From the NCBI RefSeq assembly GCF_025965215.1, contig NZ_JAOPXI010000070.1:1-64000 (forward strand): a stretch of DNA of 64,000 bases, read 5' to 3'. Shown here piece by piece: positions 20,706 to 30,742 of the stretch (the first letter of the stretch is position 1; every line of letters starts with the position of its first letter). The translations under genes and the position numbers were made by a program. The notes under the pieces were generated by a model, which was not told where the DNA came from, did no database searches, and was given only the letters and a program-made list of their open reading frames with translations. Source of the DNA: Marmoricola sp. (GTDB taxonomy: Bacteria > Actinomycetota > Actinomycetes > Propionibacteriales > Nocardioidaceae).

Positions 20706-21788
20706 ATGGCAGAACTTACCGCTGCGGCCCTCGGTCTGGTCCCGAAGGTCTTGCTCCATGATCACCTCGACGGCGGACTGAGACCAGCAACGGTCCTCGA
20801 GCTGGCCGCGGAGATCGGGCACGAGCTGCCGGCGGCTGATGCCGAGTCACTCGGGCGGTGGTTCACCGAATCCGCGGATTCGGGCTCGCTGGTGCGTTAC
20901 CTCGAGACCTTCCAGCACACCGTCGCGGTGATGCAGTCGGCCGAGAACCTTCGCAGGGTGGCGCGTGAGTGCGTGGAGGACCTGGCCGCCGACGGTGTCG
21001 TGTACGCCGAGATCCGGTACGCCCCCGAGCAGCACCTCGAGGGCGGACTCACGCTCGCGGAGGTCGTGGAGGCGGTGCAGGCCGGCTTCGAGGACGGGCA
21101 GTCGGCCTCGGGGCGTTCTCGCGGGAGACCGATCGTCGTACGCCAGCTCCTGACCGCGATGCGGCACCAGGCGAACTCCCGCGAGATCGCCGAGCTGGTC
21201 GTCGCGTACCGCGATCGCGGTGTGGTCGGCTTCGACATCGCCGGCGCCGAGGCCGGCTATCCGCCGACCCGGCACCTGGATGCGTTCGAATACCTGCAGC
21301 GCGAGAACGCGCACTTCACCATCCATGCCGGCGAGGCCTTCGGACTGCCCTCGATCTGGGAGGCGATCCAGTGGTGCGGGGCCGATCGGCTCGGACACGG
21401 CGTGCGGATCATCGACGACATCAGCGTCGAGCCGGACGGCTCGGTGAGCCTGGGACGGCTGGCGGCGTACGTGCGGGACAAGCGGATCCCGCTCGAGCTG
21501 TGCCCGCACTCCAACATCCAGACCGGTGCCGCCGCATCGATTGCCGAGCACCCGATCGGACTGCTGGTCCAGCTGCGCTTCCGGGTCACGCTCAACACCG
21601 ACAACCGGTTGATGAGCGGGACGTCGATGAGTCGTGAGATGGGCGCACTGGTCGATGCCTTCGGCTACGGGCTGGACGACCTCCAGTGGATGACGGTCAA
21701 CGCGATGAAGTCGGCGTTCCTCGGGTTCGAGGAGCGGCTCGCGCTGATCAACAGCGTGATCAAGCCCGGCTATGCCGCGCTCCGCTGA
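20706..21788 (+). CDS. add: Adenosine deaminase
   Basis: [49 protein letters not shown]. Confidence 0.96.
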   Translation: MAELTAAALGLVPKVLLHDHLDGGLRPATVLELAAEIGHELPAADAESLGRWFTESADSGSLVRYLETFQHTVAVMQSAENLRRVARECVEDLAADGVVYAEIRYAPEQHLEGGLTLAEVVEAVQAGFEDGQSASGRSRGRPIVVRQLLTAMRHQANSREIAELVVAYRDRGVVGFDIAGAEAGYPPTRHLDAFEYLQRENAHFTIHAGEAFGLPSIWEAIQWCGADRLGHGVRIIDDISVEPDGSVSLGRLAAYVRDKRIPLELCPHSNIQTGAAASIAEHPIGLLVQLRFRVTLNTDNRLMSGTSMSREMGALVDAFGYGLDDLQWMTVNAMKSAFLGFEERLALINSVIKPGYAALR

Positions 21789-22703
21789 TCACATCGGACG
21801 GAGGTCGATGACCCTCCGAAGGCGCTGACGGTCGCGCTCGAGGCGGCGGGCCTCGTAGGCGATCGGGAAGTAGCGCAGTCGCTCGGGGAGCAACGGAACC
21901 AACCTGCCCACGACCCGGCCGAAGATCCGCAGCTGCAACTCCTGGCGCCGGCTCCAACCGACATCGAGCTTCGTGCGAGCCACCTCGGGCAGCGTGCCGA
22001 CCACGGAGAGGTACTGCACGTACCCGATCGGGTTGATCAGCGCGTTCCACAGCGGACGCAGCCAGCGAGGCGTGCCGAGCGGCGGCCCGGGATGGCGTAC
22101 GCCGACGAGGAAGTCCTGTGCCACGTTGTTGGTGTCGAGCTGCTCGGCGACCTTGGCGTCGAAGAACGTCACGAACTCGGCGTACGTCGGCGGGATCTCC
22201 TTCTCGGCGACCTTGAAGCCGCGCATGAGCTGCTTCATCTCCTCGTACATCGCATCGACGTCGCTGCCGCCTCGATGGGTGCCGAAGTACTTCTCGCCCA
22301 CGGTGAAGGCGTGCACGCCGGTCAGGAGCACCCAGGCCCACGGGCCCGAGGACAGTGCGGTGTGCCGGACGCCGTTGTCGTCGACAGCGTCGAGGGTCGA
22401 GTGCATCTCGCGGAGTCGTTCGACCTCGGCCAGCGACTCCTCGTCGGCGTAGACCCACATCATCACCGAGGCCAGGCTGCGCAGGCCGCGGCCGATCGGG
22501 TCGGTCCGGAAGGTGGAGTGCTTGTCGACGACTGCGGCGATCGACGGCTCCATCGTCTGAAGCAGGAACGCGCTGCCGCTGGTGAACGAGAAGGTGATCA
22601 TCCCGACGCCGTCCCAGAGGATGCCACCGGGTTCCGCGCAGCGGCGCGGCCGATCGGTCTCCGTAGTGCGCTCGACATCGCGGGCGGGCAGGGTGCTGGT
22701 CAT
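21789..22703 (-). CDS. Oxygenase MpaB family protein (DUF2236)
   Basis: GGILWDGVGMITFSFTSGSAFLLQTMEPSIAAVVDKHSTFRTDPIGRGLRSLASVMMWVYAD; DUF2236-like. Confidence 0.8.
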   Translation of the reverse strand: MTSTLPARDVERTTETDRPRRCAEPGGILWDGVGMITFSFTSGSAFLLQTMEPSIAAVVDKHSTFRTDPIGRGLRSLASVMMWVYADEESLAEVERLREMHSTLDAVDDNGVRHTALSSGPWAWVLLTGVHAFTVGEKYFGTHRGGSDVDAMYEEMKQLMRGFKVAEKEIPPTYAEFVTFFDAKVAEQLDTNNVAQDFLVGVRHPGPPLGTPRWLRPLWNALINPIGYVQYLSVVGTLPEVARTKLDVGWSRRQELQLRIFGRVVGRLVPLLPERLRYFPIAYEARRLERDRQRLRRVIDLRPM

Positions 22704-23323
22704 CGGGTCTGTCCTTCGGCGGTGGAGAGCTTGACGAACGGTGCGAGGTGATCGCGGACGAAGCTCCGGGTCTCGGCTTCCGTCAGCGGGCTGGCGGCGG
22801 GCGTGAGGATCTCGGAGTGTGCCAACCGGGTGAGCCAGTCCGCCACCGGCGCGACGTCGTACGCCGGCAGGTGGCCGTCGTCCTGGAGGCGCACCAGGAA
22901 CGCAGCCAGGTAGGCACGACCCATGTCGAGCAGGGGTCCGGCCTCGAGGGTGAGGCGGGGGAGGACGGTCTCGGGCTCGGTGGCGAGGACCCGTTGCAGC
23001 AGCTGGTTGTCACGCAGGCGGTGGCTGACTACGGCGTAGAGCTGGGTCAGTTGGTGCAACGGGGGAGCGGTGCGGTCGACCTTGGCGTCGATGTAGCCGA
23101 GATCGCGCTGTGCCTCCCGCAGGCCGACGGCCATCACCACCTCGGACTTCTGGGCGTAGCGGCGGTAGAGCGTTGCCGGGCTGATGCCGGCGCGCCGGGC
23201 GATCTCGCCCATGCTGGTGCGCCGGATCCCGAAGTCGAGAAACGCAGCCAGCGCAGCATCGAGCCCCGGATCGCGGTCGTCGAGCGTGTTGCTCGCCGCC
23301 CTGAGGTCGGTGTCCAGCGTCAT
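22700..23323 (-). CDS. TetR family transcriptional regulator
   Basis: N-terminal HTH DFGIRRTSMGEIARRAGISPATLYRRYAQKSEVV; overlaps the MpaB-family gene by 4 nt. Confidence 0.92.
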   Translation of the reverse strand: MTLDTDLRAASNTLDDRDPGLDAALAAFLDFGIRRTSMGEIARRAGISPATLYRRYAQKSEVVMAVGLREAQRDLGYIDAKVDRTAPPLHQLTQLYAVVSHRLRDNQLLQRVLATEPETVLPRLTLEAGPLLDMGRAYLAAFLVRLQDDGHLPAYDVAPVADWLTRLAHSEILTPAASPLTEAETRSFVRDHLAPFVKLSTAEGQTR

Positions 23324-23332
23324 GGGTGCCCC

Positions 23333-23362
23333 AATGAGAGAAAGTATGAAAACTCTCTCATT
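23333..23362. promoter_or_regulatory. Inverted repeat, candidate TetR autoregulatory operator
   Basis: AATGAGAGA-(12 nt)-TCTCTCATT, 9 bp perfect arms, 10 bp upstream of the TetR start codon and overlapping a CATACT-like -10. Confidence 0.6.
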
Positions 23363-23376
23363 CATTCACAGCGGGG

Positions 23377-24383
23377 TCAAGAGCCCGGTGGGTGAACGGG
23401 TCTGCGGGTGAGGTCCGTCGTGCCGGTTTGGTCGCGGAGGTAGTGGTAGCCGTAGGGGCTTCGCCACAGGAAGGTGCCGGGTTCGATCATCGTGTAGCTC
23501 CAGCCGCCGAAGGTCTTGAGGCGGTGGTGGGGCCGGCACAGGGAACCGAGGTTGGCGGTGGTGGTCTCGTCGGGTGGCCCGTTGGGGTCGTAGGGCTCGA
23601 TGTGGTCGAGATCGGCTGTCCTGGCTGAGCGGTTGCAGTGGGCGAACACGCAGGTCTGGTCGCGCAGGATGACTTGTTCGCGCAGGGCCGCAGAGGGTTG
23701 GTAGCCGGTGCTGGTGATCGGTGTGTTGAGGTTGATGACCGGCTTGATGGTGACCTGGGAGGATCCGCACCAGGTGCGGATCTGCTCGACGGTCAGCAGG
23801 CCGTGGCCCTCGACCTTGGCCAGCCCGGAGTCGTCGAGGTGAACCTACAGGGTGAGATCACGGCAGTGGTTTCGAGACGTTTGCTGGGCAACCTCAAGCA
23901 CTGGCACGGGCAGCGGCTGTTCGCCGCGGGTCAGGATGCCCAGGGGCTGCGGCCCGGCGGGTGTTCAGGGAGTCCTCGCAGCCCAGGTTGGCCAGCTGGG
24001 CTGCACCGGCCGCGATGGCATCGTCGAGGTCGAGGGCATCGGCCAGGTCGAGCTCGCCCCACACCGCCAAGGTCCCGTTGAAGGAGACCTAGCCGCGGCA
24101 GCGCCGCGGTGCCGATCTTGGGGGCATGACCCGCGACCTGGGCATCGACGAACGCAGCCGCCTCCATCGACAGGCACATGGTCTCGGGGGCGACGTTGCG
24201 TGCCCGCCGGGTCACCGGCGCATCACCCCACCTGGCCGCAGCCTCTGGATCGGTGACCTGATTGAGCACCGCCCATTCCACCGCGGCCACCAGCACCCCA
24301 GCCTCAGCACGATCGGCCTCAGCACGCTGACGTCGAGCCTCAGCCAGAACGGCCCGAAGACCAAGGCTAGTGGGCGACGTCAT
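23377..24383 (-). pseudogene. 13E12/DUF222 HNH endonuclease pseudogene
   Basis: N-terminal DUF222 fragment (23931..24383) and intact C-terminal HNH fragment DLDHIEPYDPNGPPDETTTANLGSLCRPHHRLKTFGGW (23377..~23843) in different frames; middle piece FNGTLAVWGELDLADALDLDDAIAAGAAQLANLGCEDSLNTR frame-shifted and partly deleted. Confidence 0.85.
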
Positions 24384-24441
24384 GCAGAGACTCTAGGAAC
24401 CCCCACCGACAGAAAAGCCCTAGGAACAAGGGGAAAGTACC

Positions 24442-24999
24442 TCAAACGAGTAACAGATTGATCTCGATGTAGCCGACCTCAGGAGATACGACCCGGCATC
24501 CCGATACCACCGCTCGATCCACCACCCGACGCTGGTGCAGCGCGAGGCGAAGGCCCCGACGAAGGAGCACGAGTGGTGGCTTGCGGTGCTCCCGAAGGTC
24601 GCGGCCCAGCCGTCGTACGAAGGTGAGCACCGGGTGCTGGGTCACGCAGACCGCGTCGGCAAGGAGTCCGAGGCGGCGGCACTCAGCCACGATCTCGGGA
24701 GCGAAGATGCCCTCGGCGAGGAAGTACTGACTGCCGGCGAGGTCGAGCCGGTGCAGGCCGGTACGCCGACTCGTCGAGATGTCGTAGGTCGGCACCTCGG
24801 CGGTCCCCGACGTTGCCAGCTCGAGGATGGCTGCCACGGCGGCTGCCGTGTTCCACGATTCGGGGGAGTCCCAGTCGACGTTCGGGTCGTCGCCGTCCTT
24901 GTAGAAGTCGTCGAGGTTCAGGGTGGGCAGTCCGAGCCGCCGGCAGAGACGTGACTTCCCGGAGCCGGACGGCCCGGCGACGACGATGACTTGAGGCAA
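24442..24999 (-). CDS. P-loop ATP-binding protein, uridine kinase-like
   Basis: VIVVAGPSGSGKSRLCRRLGLPTLNLDDFYKDGDDPNVDWDSPESWN, FLAEGIFAPEIV. Confidence 0.8.
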   Translation of the reverse strand: MPQVIVVAGPSGSGKSRLCRRLGLPTLNLDDFYKDGDDPNVDWDSPESWNTAAAVAAILELATSGTAEVPTYDISTSRRTGLHRLDLAGSQYFLAEGIFAPEIVAECRRLGLLADAVCVTQHPVLTFVRRLGRDLREHRKPPLVLLRRGLRLALHQRRVVDRAVVSGCRVVSPEVGYIEINLLLV

Positions 25000-25015
25000 C
25001 CTCCCAGACCCTCGT

Positions 25016-25876
25016 TCACAGACCCATCGGGTGCCAGACGGTCTTGGTCTCCAGGAACTTAGTCATCCGGTCCAGGGCGGGTGTCGCCAGCAGGTCCTCG
25101 AGGCCGGGACGACGTACCCGCTTGAGATTCTCGGCGGCCGCCTCCTCCAACGTGCGGCCCAGGCCCGGGTCCGTCACGCCGGTCAGGTCGATGCCGTTGA
25201 CGTCCGAATGCGAGGCGAGCCACGGGGCGATCTCGGCCACCGAGCCGGTGAGCACGTTGACCACGCCCCCGGGTAGGTCGCTGGTCGCCATCACCTCGGC
25301 GAGGGTGATCGCCGTCAGCGGATGCGGCTCGCTGGCGATCACGACGCAGGTGTTGCCGGTGGTGATCACCGGAGCGACGACGCTCACGAGACCGAGCAGC
25401 GGGCCCGCTGGGGCGATGATCGCGATCACCCCGCTCGGCTCGGGCGCGGAGTGGTTGAAGTACGGGCCGGCGACCGGGTTGGCACCGCCGACGACCTGAG
25501 CGATCTTGTCCGCCCAACCGGCATACCAGACGAGCCGGTCGATGGCCGCGTCGACGAACGTTCGCGCCTTGGCGGGCGTGACGCCCTCGCTGCTGCGCAG
25601 CTCGGCTTCGAACTGGTCACGGCGGGACTCGAGCACCTCGGCGATCCGGTAGACCACCTGTCCGCGGTTGTACGCCGTCCGCCCTGACCACCCGCCGAAG
25701 GCCGACCGTGCAGCCCGTACGGCGTCGCGGGCGTCCTTGCGCGAGGCCTGGGACGCGTTCGCGAGGAAGCCGCCCTTGGCGTCCGCGACGACGTAGCTGC
25801 GGCCCGACTCCGAGCGTGGGAACTCCCCGTCGATGTACAGCTTGTAGGTCTTCTTCACATCAAGGCGCGCGCTCAT
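25016..25876 (-). CDS. Truncated aldehyde dehydrogenase-like protein lacking the catalytic cysteine region (ALDH16 C-terminal-domain-like)
   Basis: 286 aa; ALDH N-terminal fold sequence YKLYIDGEFPRSESGRSYVV...SGVIAIIAPAGPLLGLVSVVAPVITTGNTCVVIASEPHPLT but no GQxC catalytic segment; ends FLETKTVWHPMGL. Confidence 0.8.
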   Translation of the reverse strand: MSARLDVKKTYKLYIDGEFPRSESGRSYVVADAKGGFLANASQASRKDARDAVRAARSAFGGWSGRTAYNRGQVVYRIAEVLESRRDQFEAELRSSEGVTPAKARTFVDAAIDRLVWYAGWADKIAQVVGGANPVAGPYFNHSAPEPSGVIAIIAPAGPLLGLVSVVAPVITTGNTCVVIASEPHPLTAITLAEVMATSDLPGGVVNVLTGSVAEIAPWLASHSDVNGIDLTGVTDPGLGRTLEEAAAENLKRVRRPGLEDLLATPALDRMTKFLETKTVWHPMGL

Positions 25877-27315
25877 CGCAGGTAGGCCTCCAGTCCGTGG
25901 CGGCCGCCCTCGCGGCCGTAGCCCGACTCCTTGTACCCGCCGAACGGCGAGGCCGGGTCGAAGCGGTTGAACGTGTTCGACCACACCACGCCGGCGCGTA
26001 GCTGCGAGGCCATCCAGAGGATCCGCGAGCCCTTGTCTGTCCAGATGCCCGCGGAGAGCCCGAAGGGGGTGTTGTTCGCCTTCTCCACCGCCTCCTTCGG
26101 CGTCCGGAAGGTCAGGATCGACAGCACCGGTCCGAAGATCTCCTCGCGGGCGATCCGGTGTGCCTGGCTGACCCCGGTGAAGATCGTCGGCGGGAACCAG
26201 AAGCCGGTCTGCGGCAGGTCACACGCCGGGGACCAGCGGCCGGCGCCCTCGGCCTCGCCGATGTCGGAGAGCTCCCGGATCTTGGCGAGCTGCTCCGCGG
26301 AGTTGATCGCGCCGATGTCGGTGTTCTTGTCCAGCGGGTCGCCGACGCGCAGGGTCTTCATCCGGCGCTTCAACGTGGCGATGACCTCGTCGGCCACCGA
26401 CTCCTGGACGAGCAGCCGCGACCCGGCGCAGCAGACGTGGCCCTGGTTGAAGAAGATGCCGTTGACGATGCCCTCGATCGCCTGGTCCAGCGGCGCGTCG
26501 TCGAACACGATGTTCGCGGCCTTGCCGCCGAGTTCCAGGGTGACCCGCTTGTCCGTCCCGGCGACGGACTTGGCGATGGCCCGGCCGACATCGGTCGAGC
26601 CGGTGAAGGCCACCTTGTCGACTCCCGGGTGCGCCACGATCGCGCGTCCGGTCTCGCCGGCGCCGGTAAGGATGTTGACCACGCCAGCAGGCAGGTCGGC
26701 CTGCTGGCAGACCTCCGCGAACAGCAGCGCTGTCAGCGGCGTGGTCTCGGCCGGCTTCAGCACGACGGTGTTGCCGCAGGCCAGTGCCGGCGCGATCTTC
26801 CACGCGAGCATCAGCAGCGGGAAGTTCCACGGGATGACCTGGCCGGCGACCCCGAGTGGCTGGGGATCAGCGCCGTTGTTCCCGTTTCCTGGCAGCGCGT
26901 ACGCGAGCTTGTCGGCCCAGCCTGCGTAGTAGAAGAAGTGCGCGGCGACGAGAGGGATGTCGACGTCGCGGGTCTCCTTGATCGGCTTGCCGTTGTCGAT
27001 CGACTCCAGGACCGCGAACTCGCGGGCCCGCTCCTGGATGATCCGCGCAATCCGGAAGAGGTACTTACCGCGTTCGGCTCCGGACATCTTCGACCAGACC
27101 CGGGTGTACGCGCGGCGCGCCGCCTTCACGGCTACGTCGACGTCGGCGTCGTTCGCCTCGGCGACCTCGGCCAGCACCTCTTCGGTGCTCGGGCTGATCG
27201 ACTTGAAGGACTTGCCGTGCCCGTCGACGAACTCACCGTCGATGAACAGGCCGTAGGACGGCTTGATGTCGACGATCGCGCGGGACTCCGGCGCGGGGGC
27301 GTACTCGAAGGTCAT
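25873..27315 (-). CDS. Aldehyde dehydrogenase, full length with catalytic Cys
   Basis: PWNFPLLMLAWKIAPALACGNTVVLKPAE, VTLELGGKAANIVFDDA, FFNQGHVCCAGSR; 4 nt overlap with the downstream truncated ALDH. Confidence 0.93.
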   Translation of the reverse strand: MTFEYAPAPESRAIVDIKPSYGLFIDGEFVDGHGKSFKSISPSTEEVLAEVAEANDADVDVAVKAARRAYTRVWSKMSGAERGKYLFRIARIIQERAREFAVLESIDNGKPIKETRDVDIPLVAAHFFYYAGWADKLAYALPGNGNNGADPQPLGVAGQVIPWNFPLLMLAWKIAPALACGNTVVLKPAETTPLTALLFAEVCQQADLPAGVVNILTGAGETGRAIVAHPGVDKVAFTGSTDVGRAIAKSVAGTDKRVTLELGGKAANIVFDDAPLDQAIEGIVNGIFFNQGHVCCAGSRLLVQESVADEVIATLKRRMKTLRVGDPLDKNTDIGAINSAEQLAKIRELSDIGEAEGAGRWSPACDLPQTGFWFPPTIFTGVSQAHRIAREEIFGPVLSILTFRTPKEAVEKANNTPFGLSAGIWTDKGSRILWMASQLRAGVVWSNTFNRFDPASPFGGYKESGYGREGGRHGLEAYLR

Positions 27316-27320
27316 CTGGA

Positions 27321-28316
27321 TCAGTCCAACGTCACGTAGTCGGGACCGGAGTAGTGCCCGGTCTTGATCTTGGAGCGCTGCATCAGCAGGTCGTTCAGGA
27401 GCGTCGAGGCTCCGAAGCGGAACCAGTCCGGATCGAGCCAGTCCTCCCCGGCGATCTCGTTGACCGTCACGAGGTACTTGATGGCGTCCTTGCTGTGCCG
27501 GATCCCGCCGGCCGGTTTCACGCCGACCATCTGCCCGGTCGCCTCGCGGAAGTCGCGGACCGCCTCGAGCATGATCATCGTGACCGGCAGGGTCGCGGCG
27601 GGTTGCACCTTGCCGGTGGAGGTCTTGATGAAGTGCGCGCCGGCCATCATCGCCAGCCAGCTCGCACGACGTACGTTGTCGTAGGTCTGGAGCTCGCCGG
27701 TCTCGAAGATCACCTTCAGGTGCGCGTGGCCGCCGTCGGGCCGGGCGCAGGCCGCGCGGACGGCCACGATCTCCTCGAAGACCTCCAGATAACGGCCCGA
27801 GAGGAAGGCGCCCCGGTCGATCACCATGTCGATCTCGTCGGCACCGGCCTCGACCGCGTCCGCGGTGTCGGCAAGCTTGATGTCGAGGGCTGCCCGGCCG
27901 CTGGGGAAGGCTGTCGCCACCGCGGCGACGTGAACCCCCGAGGAGCCGAGGGCCCTCTTCGCGGTCGCGACCATGTCGGGGTAGACGCAGACCGCGGCCG
28001 TCGAGGGGCATCCCGGATCGGTCGGGTCGGGGTGCATCGCCTTGGCGCACAGCGCCTTGACCTTGCCGTGGGTGTCCATCCCCTCGAGCGTGGTCAGGTC
28101 GACCATCGTGATGGCGAGATCCAGCGCGAACGCCTTGGCGGTGGTCTTGATGGACCGGGTCCCGAGGGCGGCCGCACGCTGTTCGGCTCCCACCTGGTCC
28201 ACGCCGGGCAGTCCGTGCAGGAACCGCCGGAGCGCCGACTCCGAGGCGGTCGCGTCCGCGAACGCGGCCAAGCGGTCCGGCCCGACCGGAGGCGCCGTTG
28301 CCTTCAGGGTGGTCAT
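27321..28316 (-). CDS. deoC: Deoxyribose-phosphate aldolase
   Basis: AVCVYPDMVATAKRALGSSGVHVAAVATAFPSGRAALDIKLADTADAVEAGADEIDMVID, FIKTSTGKVQPAATLPV. Confidence 0.96.
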   Translation of the reverse strand: MTTLKATAPPVGPDRLAAFADATASESALRRFLHGLPGVDQVGAEQRAAALGTRSIKTTAKAFALDLAITMVDLTTLEGMDTHGKVKALCAKAMHPDPTDPGCPSTAAVCVYPDMVATAKRALGSSGVHVAAVATAFPSGRAALDIKLADTADAVEAGADEIDMVIDRGAFLSGRYLEVFEEIVAVRAACARPDGGHAHLKVIFETGELQTYDNVRRASWLAMMAGAHFIKTSTGKVQPAATLPVTMIMLEAVRDFREATGQMVGVKPAGGIRHSKDAIKYLVTVNEIAGEDWLDPDWFRFGASTLLNDLLMQRSKIKTGHYSGPDYVTLD

Positions 28317-28390
28317 CTCAGCAGTCTAGGAGCGTTCTCGCGTCCCCGGCCAATCCCGGGTTCGGGCGGGGGTCCGCTTAGGCTGGCCGG

Positions 28391-29020
28391 ATGGCGAAGG
28401 CGAAGGTCGAGCAGCGTTACGGGCCCACGTCGGGCGCGATCACGGGGATGCTCGGAGTCCTCGGCTGCCTGGTCGCGGCGGTCTGGCTGCCGTTCGCCGG
28501 TCACGATCTGCTCACGACCCGCTGGTCCCTGGGCGCCGGTGCGGCCGCGGTCGTGCTGTGGACCTTCATGCTCCGGCCACGGATCATCGTCGAGGACGAG
28601 ACCCTCGAGCTGCGCAACCCGCTCTCCTCCTGGCTGCTGGGGCTGGCTGACGTCGACACCGTCCAGGTCCGGGCCGTCACCCGGGTCCGGACGGTCTCCG
28701 GCGGCTCGTACGACGCGGTCGCGGTCGGACGACCGATCAGAACCCTGGCCGGTCGCAAACGGAGGCGATCCGTCGGCATCGCGGGCTTCGGCGGTCGCGT
28801 CGAGCTCGCGCCCGAACCGACGTCGGTCAAGCCCAAGTACGCGCGCACCGACGGCCCCGACGCGATCGCCGACCTGATGATCGAACAGATTCTCGCCGCG
28901 GCGGCCCGGGCCAGGGAGGCCAGCGCACCCGACGTACGCGTTCGCCGGAACTGGGCGATCCTGGAGCTGGTGCTCATCGGCGCGATGCTGCTGGCGCTGG
29001 CAGTGACCTGGCTGGTCTGA
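28391..29020 (+). CDS. PH-like domain membrane protein
   Basis: Two N-terminal TM segments, then PRIIVEDETLELRNPLSSWLLGLADVDTVQVRAVTRVRT, C-terminal TM. Confidence 0.65.
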   Translation: MAKAKVEQRYGPTSGAITGMLGVLGCLVAAVWLPFAGHDLLTTRWSLGAGAAAVVLWTFMLRPRIIVEDETLELRNPLSSWLLGLADVDTVQVRAVTRVRTVSGGSYDAVAVGRPIRTLAGRKRRRSVGIAGFGGRVELAPEPTSVKPKYARTDGPDAIADLMIEQILAAAARAREASAPDVRVRRNWAILELVLIGAMLLALAVTWLV

Positions 29021-29052
29021 TCAGGGGCTGCGATCAGGTCGGTTGCCTGGTC

Positions 29053-30702
29053 TCACAGACCGGCCGCCTTCGACAGGTCGGCGCGGATCGCGTCCAGCCG
29101 ACCGGCGGCGACGATCCGAGCGGCATCCACGCCGTCCTCGACAGGCTCGACCGGGACGACCACCTCGAGGTAGCACTTCACCTTCGGCTCGGTCCCTGAG
29201 GGCCGCACGATCACGCGGGCCCGATCGGCGAGCGCGAATCGCAGACCATCGGTCGGCGGCAGGTCGGCAGAGCCGGCGGCGAGGTCGACCACGGTCTCGA
29301 CCCGGAGGCCGCCGAGAGTCTGCGGCGGGCTCTCGCGCAACCGTGCCATCGTCGCCGGGATCTGGCCCACGTCGGTGAACCGGACGCTGAGCTGGTCGGT
29401 CGCGTGCAGACCGTGGGTCCGGGCCAGGTCGTCGAGGAGGTCGCGAAGGTCCAGGCCCTCGTCCTTCGCGGCAGCCGCCATCTCGCAGACCAGCAGCAAC
29501 GCGGAGACACCGTCCTTGTCCTTCACATGATCCGGGTCGACGCAGTAGCCCAGCGCCTCCTCGTACCCGAACGCCAGGCCCGGGATCCTGCCGATCCACT
29601 TGAAGCCGGTCAGCGTCACCTGATGGGGTTGTCCTGCCTCCTCGGCCATCGCTCCGAGCAGACTGGAGGAGACGATCGAGGCCGCGTAGACGCCGTTCTT
29701 GCCCCGTGCCAGCAGGTGTCGGGCCAGCAGGACGCCGACCTCGTCGCCGCGCAGCATCTGCCAGCCGTGCGACTCGTATCCCTTCCTGGGCGGGACCGCC
29801 ACCGCGCACCGGTCGGCGTCGGGATCGTTCGCGACCACGATGTCGGCATCGACCTCGGCTGCCAGCGCCATCGCCAGGTCCATCGCGCCGGGCTCCTCGG
29901 GGTTCGGGAACGCCACCGTCGGGAAGTCCGGGTCCGGGTCCGACTGCGCCGGAGGCTCGTACGGCGCCGCGAAACCGGCCAGCTCCAGCACCCGCTGGAC
30001 CGTCGTACCGCCGACGCCGTGCAAGGGCGTGTAGACCATCCGGAGGTCGCGCGGGCCGGGCCCGACCAGGGCGGCGATCGATCGTTCGTAGCGTTCGATC
30101 ACTGCCTCGTCGAGCACCACCGCGTCAGTCCCGCGGGCGATGTCGGCCACCGGGCCGACGGCGGCGATGTGGGCCGCGATGTCGTGATCGGCTGGGGGCA
30201 CGATCTGGCTGCCGTCACCGAGGTAGACCTTGTAGCCGTTGTCCTCCGGAGGATTGTGGCTGGCAGTCACCATCACGCCGGCGACGCAGTCGAGCTCGCG
30301 GATCGCGAAGGCCAGGAGCGGCGTCGGCAGCGGCCGGGGGAGCAGCAGGGCCCGCAGGCCCGCGCCGGTCATCACCTCGGCGGTGTCACGGGCGAACACG
30401 TCGGAGTTGTGGCGGGCGTCGTAGCCGATCACGACGGCGTCGCTGCTGCCCGCACCCCGATCCTTCAGGTACGCCGCGAGCCCGGCGGCCGCACGCAGCA
30501 CGACGACCCGGTTCATCCGGTTCGGGCCGGCACCGAGGGCACCACGCAGGCCTGCGGTCCCGAACTCCAGGGTGCCGTCGAAACGGTCCGCGATCTCGTC
30601 GAGGTCCTCGGCAGCGATCAGGGCCTCGAGCTCGGCGCGCGTGTGCGGGTCGGGATCCGCAGCGGCCCAGGCGCGAGCGGAGGCAAGGAGGTCTGCACTC
30701 AT
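29053..30702 (-). CDS. Phospho-sugar mutase (phosphoglucomutase/phosphomannomutase family, PGM2-like)
   Basis: GTLEFGTAGLRGALGAGPNRMNRVVV, GVMVTASHNPPEDNGYKVYLGDGSQI, ANDPDADRCAVAVP, RPSGTEPKVKCYLE. Confidence 0.93.
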   Translation of the reverse strand: MSADLLASARAWAAADPDPHTRAELEALIAAEDLDEIADRFDGTLEFGTAGLRGALGAGPNRMNRVVVLRAAAGLAAYLKDRGAGSSDAVVIGYDARHNSDVFARDTAEVMTGAGLRALLLPRPLPTPLLAFAIRELDCVAGVMVTASHNPPEDNGYKVYLGDGSQIVPPADHDIAAHIAAVGPVADIARGTDAVVLDEAVIERYERSIAALVGPGPRDLRMVYTPLHGVGGTTVQRVLELAGFAAPYEPPAQSDPDPDFPTVAFPNPEEPGAMDLAMALAAEVDADIVVANDPDADRCAVAVPPRKGYESHGWQMLRGDEVGVLLARHLLARGKNGVYAASIVSSSLLGAMAEEAGQPHQVTLTGFKWIGRIPGLAFGYEEALGYCVDPDHVKDKDGVSALLLVCEMAAAAKDEGLDLRDLLDDLARTHGLHATDQLSVRFTDVGQIPATMARLRESPPQTLGGLRVETVVDLAAGSADLPPTDGLRFALADRARVIVRPSGTEPKVKCYLEVVVPVEPVEDGVDAARIVAAGRLDAIRADLSKAAGL

Positions 30703-30742
30703 GGTCGCGAGACTAGTGGCACGACGTACTAGCGTCGTGGGG

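Noticed and set aside
24384-24441. Repeated CTAGGAAC octamers upstream of the 13E12 pseudogene, considered as insertion-site direct repeats
   Set aside because: Only two short copies on one side of the pseudogene, not flanking it; too short to support a target-site duplication.
25931-27339. 332-aa and 393-aa plus-strand ORFs
   Set aside because: Antisense to the conserved aldehyde dehydrogenase.
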